A DNA stretch of 20,521 nt, from assembly GCA_905199135.1 (NCBI GenBank), contig CAJKFC010000025.1, forward strand, positions 1-20,521, in the 5' to 3' direction. The DNA comes from an uncultured Eubacteriales bacterium. GTDB taxonomy: Bacteria > Bacillota > Clostridia > Oscillospirales > Butyricicoccaceae. Position numbers and translations under genes: made by a program. Each line of letters opens with the position of its first letter. Position 1 is the first letter of the stretch. Shown one piece after another: positions 6,741 through 13,929 of this stretch. The notes under the pieces were generated by a model. That model had not been told where the DNA came from. It did not search any database and saw only the letters and a program-made list of their open reading frames with translations.

Positions 6741-8145
6741 AAAGCTGCATTTGCATCCATTTGCCTTTCCAGAAGCGTCCCATATTGAGTATCAGTCTCA
6801 GATACTGATCGGCGATAAAACCGAACCATATGCCGATGATTCCGAAGCCCAGGGGATAGCAGAAGAGCCATGCCACAAAGGTACGAACGAATGTTATGCA
6901 TATGAGAGATGTACGGGCGACAAACTTTGCATCGCCTGCAACGCGCAGTGCGCCCGAATAGACCACCTGAGATATCTGACCGGGGCAGATAAATGCGAGA
7001 ATTATCATTATCGAAGCGCCCATGGTCACCATGGAGGGATCGGTGCTGAAAGGTATAAGCAGCACATGTCTCAGTGACAGGAAGAATACCGTCAGAGATA
7101 CGCCGAAAATTAGGCCGATGCGCTGGGATATCTTGCCGTAGAGCAGTGAGAAATCGGGTCTTCCTTTGCCGAGATTCTGTCCTACAAGGCTGGAAGCCGC
7201 TATGGACAGACCGTCGCCGAAGGAGAAGGACACCGTCATAAAGTTCTGACAGACCTGATGGGTTGCGTAAGGCACAGTGCCGAGGCCTGCGGCTATCTTG
7301 TTGAAGATGATGAAGCCGATTCGCATAAACACCTGCTCTGTGGCGGCAGAGACGGCGACGGTCATCATGGAGGGGTTGTTTCTCTCGTCCTTAACAGGTT
7401 TTAAAATGCCTTTGATGTTGAGAAAACCGTCTTTTTTGCAGAGGGAGCCGATGGCCATGCACATGGCGACAAACTGACCGATGACGGTGGCGAGGGCGGC
7501 GCCTGCCACACCCCACCTGGGAAAGCCCAAGTTACCGTTTATCAACAGCCAGTTGCCGACTAAGTTGACAAGGTTTGCCGCGATATTGGTATTCATGGAT
7601 ATTTTGGTATTGCCGCAGCCTCTCTGGGCGGCTGTGATTGCAAGGGATACGGTGTTGAAAAACATACCGCATACCAGAATTTCGAAATATGTAACGGCAT
7701 ACTCCAGGCTGTCCTCCTGAGCTCCCATGAATTTCATGGCGGGCTCGCTGACAAGTATGCCGAGAACGGTGGCTATAATAGAGCCGACTACCACCATTTT
7801 CAAGGCGCTGCTCAAAACATGGTTTGCACTGGCTTGATTCATCTCGCCTTTTCTGCGGGCGACGACGCTGGTGATACCGACATTGAGCGACATAAAAAGA
7901 GCCAAAAGAACAAAACGGGGCTGAGTGGACAGACCGACGGCCGCTATGGCGGCAGGGCCTATGCCGGACACCATCATGTTGTCTACCAGCGAGACCAGAG
8001 CCACGAGGAAGGATTCCACTATGGCCGGCCATGCCACCGCCATAGTGCTGTGGAGCACCTCTTTGGAAGTGGGCATATCGTCGGCAAGACGGTGTTCTTT
8101 GGGCACAAGATGTTGTGGATTAAAATAGTTTTTGATAAAATTCAC
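6739..8145 (-). CDS. MATE-family multidrug efflux transporter
   Basis: A 468-aa membrane protein with about twelve helices in two MatE repeats (roughly 35-220 and 245-440), including the family-like segments WPAIVESFLVALVSLVDNMM, VGLSTQP and GLSIAASSLVGQNLGKG. MATE proteins export cationic drugs or metabolites using sodium or proton gradients. The actual substrate is unknown. The start is uncertain. ATG at 8151 abuts GGGAGGT with no spacer, whereas GTG at 8145 is seven bases after GGAGG and is preferred. A still longer frame to 8214 runs through the AT-rich leader and is unlikely. The gene is a single-gene unit with its own promoter and terminator, divergent from prmA. Confidence 0.93.
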   Translation of the reverse strand: MNFIKNYFNPQHLVPKEHRLADDMPTSKEVLHSTMAVAWPAIVESFLVALVSLVDNMMVSGIGPAAIAAVGLSTQPRFVLLALFMSLNVGITSVVARRKGEMNQASANHVLSSALKMVVVGSIIATVLGILVSEPAMKFMGAQEDSLEYAVTYFEILVCGMFFNTVSLAITAAQRGCGNTKISMNTNIAANLVNLVGNWLLINGNLGFPRWGVAGAALATVIGQFVAMCMAIGSLCKKDGFLNIKGILKPVKDERNNPSMMTVAVSAATEQVFMRIGFIIFNKIAAGLGTVPYATHQVCQNFMTVSFSFGDGLSIAASSLVGQNLGKGRPDFSLLYGKISQRIGLIFGVSLTVFFLSLRHVLLIPFSTDPSMVTMGASIMIILAFICPGQISQVVYSGALRVAGDAKFVARTSLICITFVRTFVAWLFCYPLGFGIIGIWFGFIADQYLRLILNMGRFWKGKWMQMQL

Positions 8146-8171
8146 AAACATACCTCCCATTAAATTTTCTG

Positions 8172-8200
8172 TTGCACATACATAAAAAATACTATATAAT
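8172..8200 (+). promoter_or_regulatory. Candidate promoter for prmA
   Basis: TTGCAC (8172-8177) and TATAAT (8195-8200) are 17 bases apart. The -35 is poor, and the leader to prmA would be about 125 bases. The region is AT-rich, so a chance TATAAT is possible. Confidence 0.3.
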
Positions 8201-8243
8201 ATATACACACACAATACATTAAAAGTATTTAAGGTGCTTAAAC

Positions 8244-8272
8244 ATTATAACACTTTTTGTTGGCACTTACAA
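8244..8272 (-). promoter_or_regulatory. Promoter of the MATE transporter gene
   Basis: On the minus strand TTGTAA (8272-8267) and TATAAT (8249-8244) are separated by 17 bases. The transcript would have a leader of about 90 bases. Confidence 0.55.
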
Positions 8273-8333
8273 TAAATAACTTGCACAAAAATGCATATCA
8301 TGATTTGTCGATATTTGACAGGGAGGAAGAAGG

Positions 8334-9281
8334 ATGAATTATATTCAGGTAACCATGACGGCAAAGCACGGAGACACCGACAATATCTGCGCCATGCTCA
8401 TGCCCTTTGCCGAGGGATTTGTGATAGACGACCCCATGGATGTCTATGAGTTTTCTCTGGAGAAATCCACAAAATGGGATTATATTGACGACAAACTGCT
8501 GGGAGACAGGGACAGAGATGTAACTGTAACCGTTTATCTCGAAGAAGACGATAAGGGCAGACAGGCTCTTTCCGATATTCTTGAGACTATGAAAAGGGAG
8601 AGACCCGACTCCAAAATCACCGTCAACGGAGTGAAAAGCGAGGACTGGGAAAATAACTGGAAACAGTATTATAAGCCTTTTAAAGTGGGAAACCGTCTGC
8701 TTGTCAGACCTAGCTGGGAGGAAATTGAAAACGAAGATGACAGAAAAGTGCTGACCATAGACCCTGCGTCCTCTTTCGGTACAGGCTCCCATGCCACAAC
8801 AAGGCTGTGCCTCGATGAGATAGACGGCGCAGACCTTGAGGGCAAGACTGTGCTCGATGTGGGCTGCGGCAGCGGAATACTTATTACTGCAATGCTCCTT
8901 ATGGGAGCCGATAAGGCGATAGGCTGTGACATTGAGGAAAACGCCGTCAAAACCACAGCGGAAAATATTTTAAAAAATGACATATCAAAGGAAAAATTCT
9001 CTGTTTACAGAGGAGATCTCATGAGCGACAAAGCTCTTTATGACAAGCTTAAGGAGCAGAAATACCACATGATATGCGCCAATATAGTGGCGGATGTGCT
9101 GAAAAATATGTGCGATTTCCTTTTGAGCAGCCTTGAAGATGACGGAATTCTCATAATATCGGGCATAATAGAGGAGAGGACTGAGGAAGTCAGAGACTAT
9201 TATATCGAACATGGCGCCAAGATTGATAAAATAATAACCAAGGACGGCTGGAGTATGATAAAAATATCAAGAAGCTGTTAA
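8334..9281 (+). CDS. prmA: Ribosomal protein L11 methyltransferase
   Basis: Trimethylates lysines and the N-terminus of ribosomal protein L11 using S-adenosylmethionine. The 315-aa length fits the family. The N-terminal L11-recognition domain (1-100) leads through W105-E-N-N-W-K and the IDPASSFGTGSHATT linker (142-156) to a Rossmann methyltransferase. That domain has SAM motif I D175-V-G-C-G-S-G181, acidic D199 closing the second strand, and the catalytic N250-I-V-A motif. The ATG start has GGGAGG seven bases upstream. A tandem AAGAAGG lies closer. No terminator follows, so some transcripts may run into the aminotransferase gene, which also has its own strong promoter. Confidence 0.96.
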   Translation: MNYIQVTMTAKHGDTDNICAMLMPFAEGFVIDDPMDVYEFSLEKSTKWDYIDDKLLGDRDRDVTVTVYLEEDDKGRQALSDILETMKRERPDSKITVNGVKSEDWENNWKQYYKPFKVGNRLLVRPSWEEIENEDDRKVLTIDPASSFGTGSHATTRLCLDEIDGADLEGKTVLDVGCGSGILITAMLLMGADKAIGCDIEENAVKTTAENILKNDISKEKFSVYRGDLMSDKALYDKLKEQKYHMICANIVADVLKNMCDFLLSSLEDDGILIISGIIEERTEEVRDYYIEHGAKIDKIITKDGWSMIKISRSC

Positions 9282-9300
9282 AAGTGTCAAAAAAGTAATG

Positions 9301-9312
9301 TGAATATATTCA
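9301..9312. promoter_or_regulatory. Palindrome upstream of the aminotransferase promoter
   Basis: TGAATATATTCA is a perfect 12-bp palindrome ending five bases before the -35 box. A regulator site is plausible, but the sequence is AT-rich and no protein can be assigned. Confidence 0.3.
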
Positions 9313-9317
9313 AATCA

Positions 9318-9346
9318 TTGACATACCGACCTAATTATAGTATAAT
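9318..9346 (+). promoter_or_regulatory. Consensus sigma-A promoter for the aminotransferase gene
   Basis: TTGACA (9318-9323) and TATAAT (9341-9346) match consensus at all twelve bases with an ideal 17-base spacer. Transcription should begin near 9353, giving a leader of about 42 bases. Confidence 0.9.
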
Positions 9347-9394
9347 TATATGTGGTAATTGGTCAGTTATTTTTAATTTAATCGGAGGAATAAT

Positions 9395-10561
9395 ATGGAT
9401 TATAAAAAGATATTAAACGAAAGAATCCTGAGTATAAAGCCGTCGGGAATCCGCAGGTTTTTTGATATAGCCGCTCAGATGGAAAATGTTATTTCGCTCA
9501 GCATAGGCGAGCCTGATTTTGTAACTCCCGAGCATATCCGCGCAGCAGGCATAAAGTCTCTCAACGAAGGAAAGACATCTTACACTGCAAACTACGGTCT
9601 TATAGAACTCAGAAAAGAGATATCCAAATATCTCAGTGAGAGATTCAATGTTGAATATGATCCGAGTGACGAAGTTCTGGTAACCGTCGGCGGCTCCGAA
9701 GCCATAGACATAGTCCTCAGAGCTATTTTGGAGACAGGAGACGAGGTGCTCATTCCCGAGCCTGCATTCGTCAGCTACGCTCCCCTTGCAGAGCTCTATC
9801 ACGGTGTTGCAAAGCCCATAGTGACAAAGGCTGAAAACGGCTTCAAGCTCATGCCCGAGGAACTCAAGGCTGCCATCACTCCCAAGACAAAGGCTATCGT
9901 TCTGACATACCCCAACAACCCCACAGGCGCAACCATGAACCGCGATGAGTTTATGGCGATAGCCGAGGTTCTCAAGGATACAGATATTCTCGTCATCGCC
10001 GATGAGATTTACGCCGAGCTCTCCTACAAGCAGAAGCACACTTCTTTTGCATCTCTCCCCGGAATGAGAGAGAGAACAGTTCTCGTAAGCGGCTTCTCCA
10101 AGACCTTCGCCATGACAGGCTGGCGTCTCGGATACTGCTGCGCTCCCCGTGAGCTCATGCAGTATATAGGCAGAGTTCATCAGTTCGCCATCATGTCGGC
10201 TCCCTCGCCCGCTCAGTATGCGGCTATCGAGGCTTTGAGAAACGGTCTGCCCGATACACAGTATATGTGTGAAAAGTACAATGAGCGCCGCCAGTATCTC
10301 TATAAGGAGCTTCTGGACATGGGCTTTGAGTGCTTTGAGCCCGAAGGAGCATTCTATATCTTCCCGAATGTCTCCAAGTTTGCTTCCAGTTCCGAGGAGT
10401 TCTGCGAGAGACTTCTCAAGGAAAAGGGAGTTGCCGTTGTACCCGGCGACGCCTTCGGCGAATGCGGCAGCGGCCATGTAAGAATTTCCTATGCGGCATC
10501 CATGGAAAATATCAAGGAAGCCGTAAAGAGAATGAGAGAGTTCATCGAGGAAAACAAATAA
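9395..10561 (+). CDS. Class I/II PLP-dependent aminotransferase
   Basis: Transfers amino groups between an amino acid and a 2-oxo acid using pyridoxal phosphate. The 388-aa fold-type I protein shows N175 in YPNNPTG, D203 in ADEIYAE, the PLP lysine K236 in SGFSKTFAMTGWRLGY, the R244 phosphate contact in the same motif, and a C-terminal GHVRISYA segment whose Arg binds the substrate carboxylate. It is closest in pattern to the aspartate/aromatic aminotransferase subgroup common in Firmicutes (AspB/PatA-like). Substrate cannot be decided here. The start has CGGAGGA at 9382-9388. A perfect-consensus promoter and C-ending codon choice suggest high expression. A strong terminator follows, and a LysR regulator gene converges on it. 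Confidence 0.93.
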   Translation: MDYKKILNERILSIKPSGIRRFFDIAAQMENVISLSIGEPDFVTPEHIRAAGIKSLNEGKTSYTANYGLIELRKEISKYLSERFNVEYDPSDEVLVTVGGSEAIDIVLRAILETGDEVLIPEPAFVSYAPLAELYHGVAKPIVTKAENGFKLMPEELKAAITPKTKAIVLTYPNNPTGATMNRDEFMAIAEVLKDTDILVIADEIYAELSYKQKHTSFASLPGMRERTVLVSGFSKTFAMTGWRLGYCCAPRELMQYIGRVHQFAIMSAPSPAQYAAIEALRNGLPDTQYMCEKYNERRQYLYKELLDMGFECFEPEGAFYIFPNVSKFASSSEEFCERLLKEKGVAVVPGDAFGECGSGHVRISYAASMENIKEAVKRMREFIEENK

Positions 10562-10573
10562 ATAACAAAAATC

Positions 10574-10601
10574 AAACCGCCTGCATTGCAGGCGGTTTTT
10601 T
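10574..10601. terminator. Terminator between the aminotransferase and LysR genes
   Basis: An 11-bp GC-rich stem (10574-10584 with 10588-10598), an ATT loop and T run to 10601. The same hairpin overlaps the last bases of the convergent LysR gene and may stop both transcripts. Confidence 0.9.
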
Positions 10602-11499
10602 ATCGCTGTTTTTCATCGAAAAGGGCTATCTGTTTGAAAATTTCCGCCCATTTGAGATATTCGTCTCTGTGTATGCTGTCTTTGAGAAAGACAAAGTTGA
10701 ACTCTCTCGAGCCGTTGAAATCCGATACATCTATTTCTTTGAGAGAGCCGTTTTCTATCTCCTCCTTTGCGGCGGTCTTGTACATAAAGCTTATGCCGGC
10801 GTTTTGTTCCACAAGGCGTTTTATTGCCCTTATGTTTCCTATCTCTATCCAGTCGGCAAAGCTGTTTACAGAATAATTTTTGCCGAACAGAATATTTTGC
10901 AGTATCGCCCTCGAGCCCGAGCCGCTCTCTCTTAAAATGAGTTTGCTTTTTAAAAGGTCTGCTATGCGGTATGAGCCCTCGGCAAACTCGGAAAGGGGAG
11001 AGCATACGGCGATAAAGGGATCTTCTTTAAAAAGGGTGTGGGAGTATTGAGACTTGTCAAAATATCCCTCTACAAGGGCGAAGGATATTTCACCTCCCAT
11101 GAGCTTTTTAAAAAGGGCGTCGGTGTTTTCGACATACATATTGAAATGCACACCTTTGTAAAGGGGCATTACCTTTGAGAGAATGTCGGGCATGATGTAT
11201 TCACCTATGGTGAGGGTGGCGCCGAAGGATATTTTTCGTGAGGAGGATTTGCCCAAAAGCTCCTTTATGCGCTCGGCATCGGCGGCTATTCTCTTGGTGT
11301 ACTCGTACAGAAGTCTGCCGTCGTCGGTCAGTTCAAGCTCTTTTGAACGGTAGTTGAAAAGCTTGCAGCCGTAGAGTTTTTCCAGGTATTTGATATGCTG
11401 GGTGACGGCGGGCTGGGTCATGTGAAGCTTCAGCGCCGTCTTGGTATAGTTTTTGATCTCGCACAGGGCGAGAAAGGTCTCGTATCTGTAATCTATCAT
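10600..11499 (-). CDS. LysR-family transcriptional regulator
   Basis: A 299-aa DNA-binding regulator of normal length. Residues 1-60 form the winged helix-turn-helix (ALCEIKNYTKTALKLHMTQP followed by AVTQHIKYLEKLYGCKLF). Residues about 90-295 are the two-lobed effector-binding domain, including FALVEGYF and a LRESGSGSR segment typical of the CysB/CysL-like effector pocket. The start has AAGG eight bases upstream. It follows the small WapI-like gene by 26 bases on the same strand, so the two may be co-transcribed. Targets are not evident. The convergent aminotransferase and the DUF401 permease are the nearest candidates. Confidence 0.94.
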   Translation of the reverse strand: MIDYRYETFLALCEIKNYTKTALKLHMTQPAVTQHIKYLEKLYGCKLFNYRSKELELTDDGRLLYEYTKRIAADAERIKELLGKSSSRKISFGATLTIGEYIMPDILSKVMPLYKGVHFNMYVENTDALFKKLMGGEISFALVEGYFDKSQYSHTLFKEDPFIAVCSPLSEFAEGSYRIADLLKSKLILRESGSGSRAILQNILFGKNYSVNSFADWIEIGNIRAIKRLVEQNAGISFMYKTAAKEEIENGSLKEIDVSDFNGSREFNFVFLKDSIHRDEYLKWAEIFKQIALFDEKQR

Positions 11500-11525
11500 G
11501 TTTTAAACCTTATCTAAAGTGAATT

Positions 11526-11936
11526 TCACAGGTATTTCGAAAGGACAGCCTCGTTTTCAAGGCTGAAACTTTTGAGAGAGGTCTGGTCTACGGTTTTTGT
11601 AAACTCTATGGAGCAGGAATCCCTGTCGTTTAGCATGTCGAGCCGGCCTTTGATACATATGTGACCGTGAGGACAGGCTTCAAAGCTTATGAACATCTCC
11701 GAGCCGTAAGGCTGCCGAAGAACGGCTTTGCCCGAGAGGTTTTTGTAAAGAGATGATAAGTCTTTGGAAAACATGGCGGCGCCCTCAGCGTTCAGATCCA
11801 TGGAGGCACGGCACGAGAAATTTCTGTCGCTGACAGATATGCATGCTGTGGTATTTACGGGAAAGTTCAGGTCGGATTCATATACATTCCACGAGATTGT
11901 GAGAGTAAAATCACCGTGATTTAAAATACATTCCAT
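11526..11936 (-). CDS. Small protein resembling the WapI family
   Basis: A 136-aa soluble protein. Its pattern is a beta-rich N-terminal half with 'WNVYESD', a 'FSCRASMDLNAEGAAMFSKD' segment, then 'GHICIKGRLD' and 'CSIEFTKTVDQTSL'. This resembles the WapI-type immunity protein family (named for the B. subtilis partner of the WapA toxin) by overall layout only; I could not test the match. No toxin gene is adjacent. The start has AGGAG five bases upstream. It ends 26 bases before the LysR gene, and the DUF401 gene upstream is cut off by a terminator. The function should be treated as unknown. Confidence 0.65.
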   Translation of the reverse strand: MECILNHGDFTLTISWNVYESDLNFPVNTTACISVSDRNFSCRASMDLNAEGAAMFSKDLSSLYKNLSGKAVLRQPYGSEMFISFEACPHGHICIKGRLDMLNDRDSCSIEFTKTVDQTSLKSFSLENEAVLSKYL

Positions 11937-11961
11937 TTTTGCTCCTAAGACGAATATTGTT

Positions 11962-11988
11962 CAAAACCCGCCAAAAAGGCGGGTTTTG
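11962..11988 (-). terminator. Terminator of the DUF401 gene
   Basis: A perfect 11-bp stem (11962-11972 with 11978-11988) around five bases, lying just after the DUF401 stop on the minus strand. The T-rich part is inside the stem end. Confidence 0.8.
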
Positions 11989-11992
11989 TATG

Positions 11993-13246
11993 TTATGCGG
12001 GAACACCCATTTTGAGGACAAAGTACCATATGATGAGGGCCACAACCAAAAGCGGCAGGAAGACCTTGTAGTTGGTGTATAGTTCTTTCATGCTGGTTTT
12101 GAAATAGTCCAGGGTGAGTATCTGACACATATGTATCGGCGAGGTGAAGTATGCCAAAAATCCAACGGCATACATCAGATATCCGAACACCATAACCTCA
12201 TACTGACTGGAAGCGAGAGGAATTATGAGGGGGAATATGATAGCCAGAGAGGACTGGAAGTTGCCCATGGCAAAGGACAGTATTCCGACGCCAACTAAAA
12301 CGATGAGTTCTACGGGAACGCCGGTCTTTACCATCTGGGAGACAAAGTCTGCCAGTTCGCTTGTGTTGCCTATGACCGATTTGAAAAGCAATGTTCCCCA
12401 AATGGCGTAGAGAGTTTTCATGTTTATGCCCTTTACAACGAGTGCAAGGGGATTTTCGGGAACGGCGTACTGGGGATTCTTTTTGGAATCAAAGAAATTC
12501 ACGACTATCGCCGTCAGGATGCCGACGGGCAGGGTATAGTGGAAGGGAAGACCCAGAATAACCGTGAGAATTATGCTGACCGTAATGGGGGAAGAGTGGA
12601 CGAGAAAGCCGCCGATATGTCCGATGTATTCGCTTTTGGAGACTTTTGCGGGGCGCTCGTCCTTGACATTTTTCAAAAGGCAGAAGTATCCGAGTATAAA
12701 CATGACTATCGTCAGGGGGAATGTCAGACTTATGAAATTGAATATGTTGAAACCGCCCAGCTCGGCGGCCAGAATCATGTTTGTCGAAAGGGGATAGGCA
12801 AAATAGAGACCGTGGCGGAAAATCATGTTGATAGCCGCCCTCTTGTCGTTGGGGAGCTTGAGTTTTTCACCCAGCTTGTCGACGACGGGGCAGGACATGA
12901 GGGCGCCGCCCGTGACCAGCAAAAGCCCGATAATTGTTGGAGCTAAAAGTATTGTGGCCTTTGCGCTTCGCAGTATCTGCTCGAGATGCTCGATCATTCT
13001 GTCAAGCATGTGGTATCTGTTCATGAGATATCCCATGATGGATATGAACAGAATGGTGAAGGTCATGGTGTAAGTCAGCGGTTCTTTGACGGTGGTGACT
13101 AACGCCTGAAGAAAATCGGTGGGCCCCTGACCGTTGAGCAGCACCATGGCTATCGAGGCGATTACGAGGGAGATGCCGAGGTTTACCTTCTTATTGATGA
13201 GAATGAGAAGAAGTATTACGACGGCTGTGAGCTTTAGAACAATCAT
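11993..13246 (-). CDS. DUF401-family integral membrane protein
   Basis: A 417-aa polytopic membrane protein with ten or more helices. The loop 'MSCPVVDKLGEKLKLPNDKR' followed by AAINMIFRHGLYFAYPLS is the pattern I associate with DUF401, whose overall layout is like anion permeases. No transport substrate is established from sequence. I chose ATG at 13246 because AAAGGAGA lies about nine bases upstream. The longer frame (to 13339) adds a polar segment that overlaps the promoter region. It is expressed divergently from the HutD-U32-dut operon and forms a single-gene unit with its own promoter and terminator. Confidence 0.8.
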   Translation of the reverse strand: MIVLKLTAVVILLLILINKKVNLGISLVIASIAMVLLNGQGPTDFLQALVTTVKEPLTYTMTFTILFISIMGYLMNRYHMLDRMIEHLEQILRSAKATILLAPTIIGLLLVTGGALMSCPVVDKLGEKLKLPNDKRAAINMIFRHGLYFAYPLSTNMILAAELGGFNIFNFISLTFPLTIVMFILGYFCLLKNVKDERPAKVSKSEYIGHIGGFLVHSSPITVSIILTVILGLPFHYTLPVGILTAIVVNFFDSKKNPQYAVPENPLALVVKGINMKTLYAIWGTLLFKSVIGNTSELADFVSQMVKTGVPVELIVLVGVGILSFAMGNFQSSLAIIFPLIIPLASSQYEVMVFGYLMYAVGFLAYFTSPIHMCQILTLDYFKTSMKELYTNYKVFLPLLVVALIIWYFVLKMGVPA

Positions 13247-13277
13247 AACAGTCTCCTTTGATTTATTATATAACAAT

Positions 13278-13306
13278 ATATTACCATACGCACAACAAAA
13301 TGGCAA
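13278..13306 (-). promoter_or_regulatory. Promoter of the DUF401 gene
   Basis: On the minus strand TTGCCA (13306-13301) and TAATAT (13283-13278) are 17 bases apart, with an extended -10 TG. A nearby TATAAT (13270-13265) lacks a good -35. Confidence 0.5.
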
Positions 13307-13352
13307 CAAAAATTTACTTTTTTGTGAATGAGACGACAAAGATAAAAAATGT

Positions 13353-13381
13353 TTTACAAAGGGGAAATTATGTTATATAAT
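13353..13381 (+). promoter_or_regulatory. Promoter of the HutD-U32-dut operon
   Basis: TTTACA (13353-13358) and TATAAT (13376-13381) have an ideal 17-base spacer. The start of transcription would be near 13388, about 30 bases before the first ATG. Confidence 0.75.
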
Positions 13382-13416
13382 ATGTATTGTAAGAATGTTT
13401 AATATGGGGGATCTCT

Positions 13417-13929
13417 ATGCTTTTTTTGAGCAGATATAACTGTGTGCTTTCAAAGTGGTCGGGCGGTACGACGGCTCAGCTTGTCATATGCCCTGCCGAT
13501 TCGGAATATAAAGAGAGAAAATTTGATTACAGGATATCCATTGCCACAATAGATGATGAGCAGAGTGTGTTTACATCTCTGCCGCTCTACAAAAGGCATC
13601 TCGTCGCCCTTTCCGACAGAATTGAGCTGATAAAAGAAGGGGAGAGCATCTCTCTGAAAAAGCTCGATATACTCACCTTTGACGGAGCAGAGCATGTTGA
13701 GAGCAGGGGCAGGGCAACGGACTTCGGAGTCATGTGCCGTAAGGGCGTATGCCGCGCAGCTGTATCTGTGGAGCATTTTGACATGGGCGATACCGTGCCG
13801 CCAAAGGCAGACTATGCCTACTGCGCCGTCGGCTGCGTAGAAGAACAGGACGGAAAAGCGATGGTCACATCGGGTCAGGCATATGTGATCTTCGTCAGTA
13901 TAATATATGATAATTCAGAGGAAAAGTAA
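13417..13929 (+). CDS. HutD-family protein
   Basis: A 170-aa protein with the HutD pattern: an N-terminal WSGGTTAQLVICP segment, then FDYRISIATIDDEQSVFTSLP, then a GRATDFGVMCRKGVCRAAV stretch that matches the family's 'ptrDFNvM.RrG' region. HutD proteins have a bicupin fold and were named from histidine-utilisation operons of proteobacteria, where they are thought to tune the pathway. No hut gene occurs in this window, so the histidine link need not apply here. The ATG follows GGGGGA. Its stop overlaps the U32 gene start by one base (TAATG), so the two are translated together. Confidence 0.85.
   Translation: MLFLSRYNCVLSKWSGGTTAQLVICPADSEYKERKFDYRISIATIDDEQSVFTSLPLYKRHLVALSDRIELIKEGESISLKKLDILTFDGAEHVESRGRATDFGVMCRKGVCRAAVSVEHFDMGDTVPPKADYAYCAVGCVEEQDGKAMVTSGQAYVIFVSIIYDNSEEK

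Noticed and set aside
8146..8214. Extended N-terminus for the MATE protein
   Set aside because: It runs through AT-rich leader sequence and has no ribosome site. The site GGGAGGT points to a start at 8151 or 8145.
9413..10477. 354-aa minus-strand open frame
   Set aside because: It is the shadow of the aminotransferase gene, which has full catalytic motifs.
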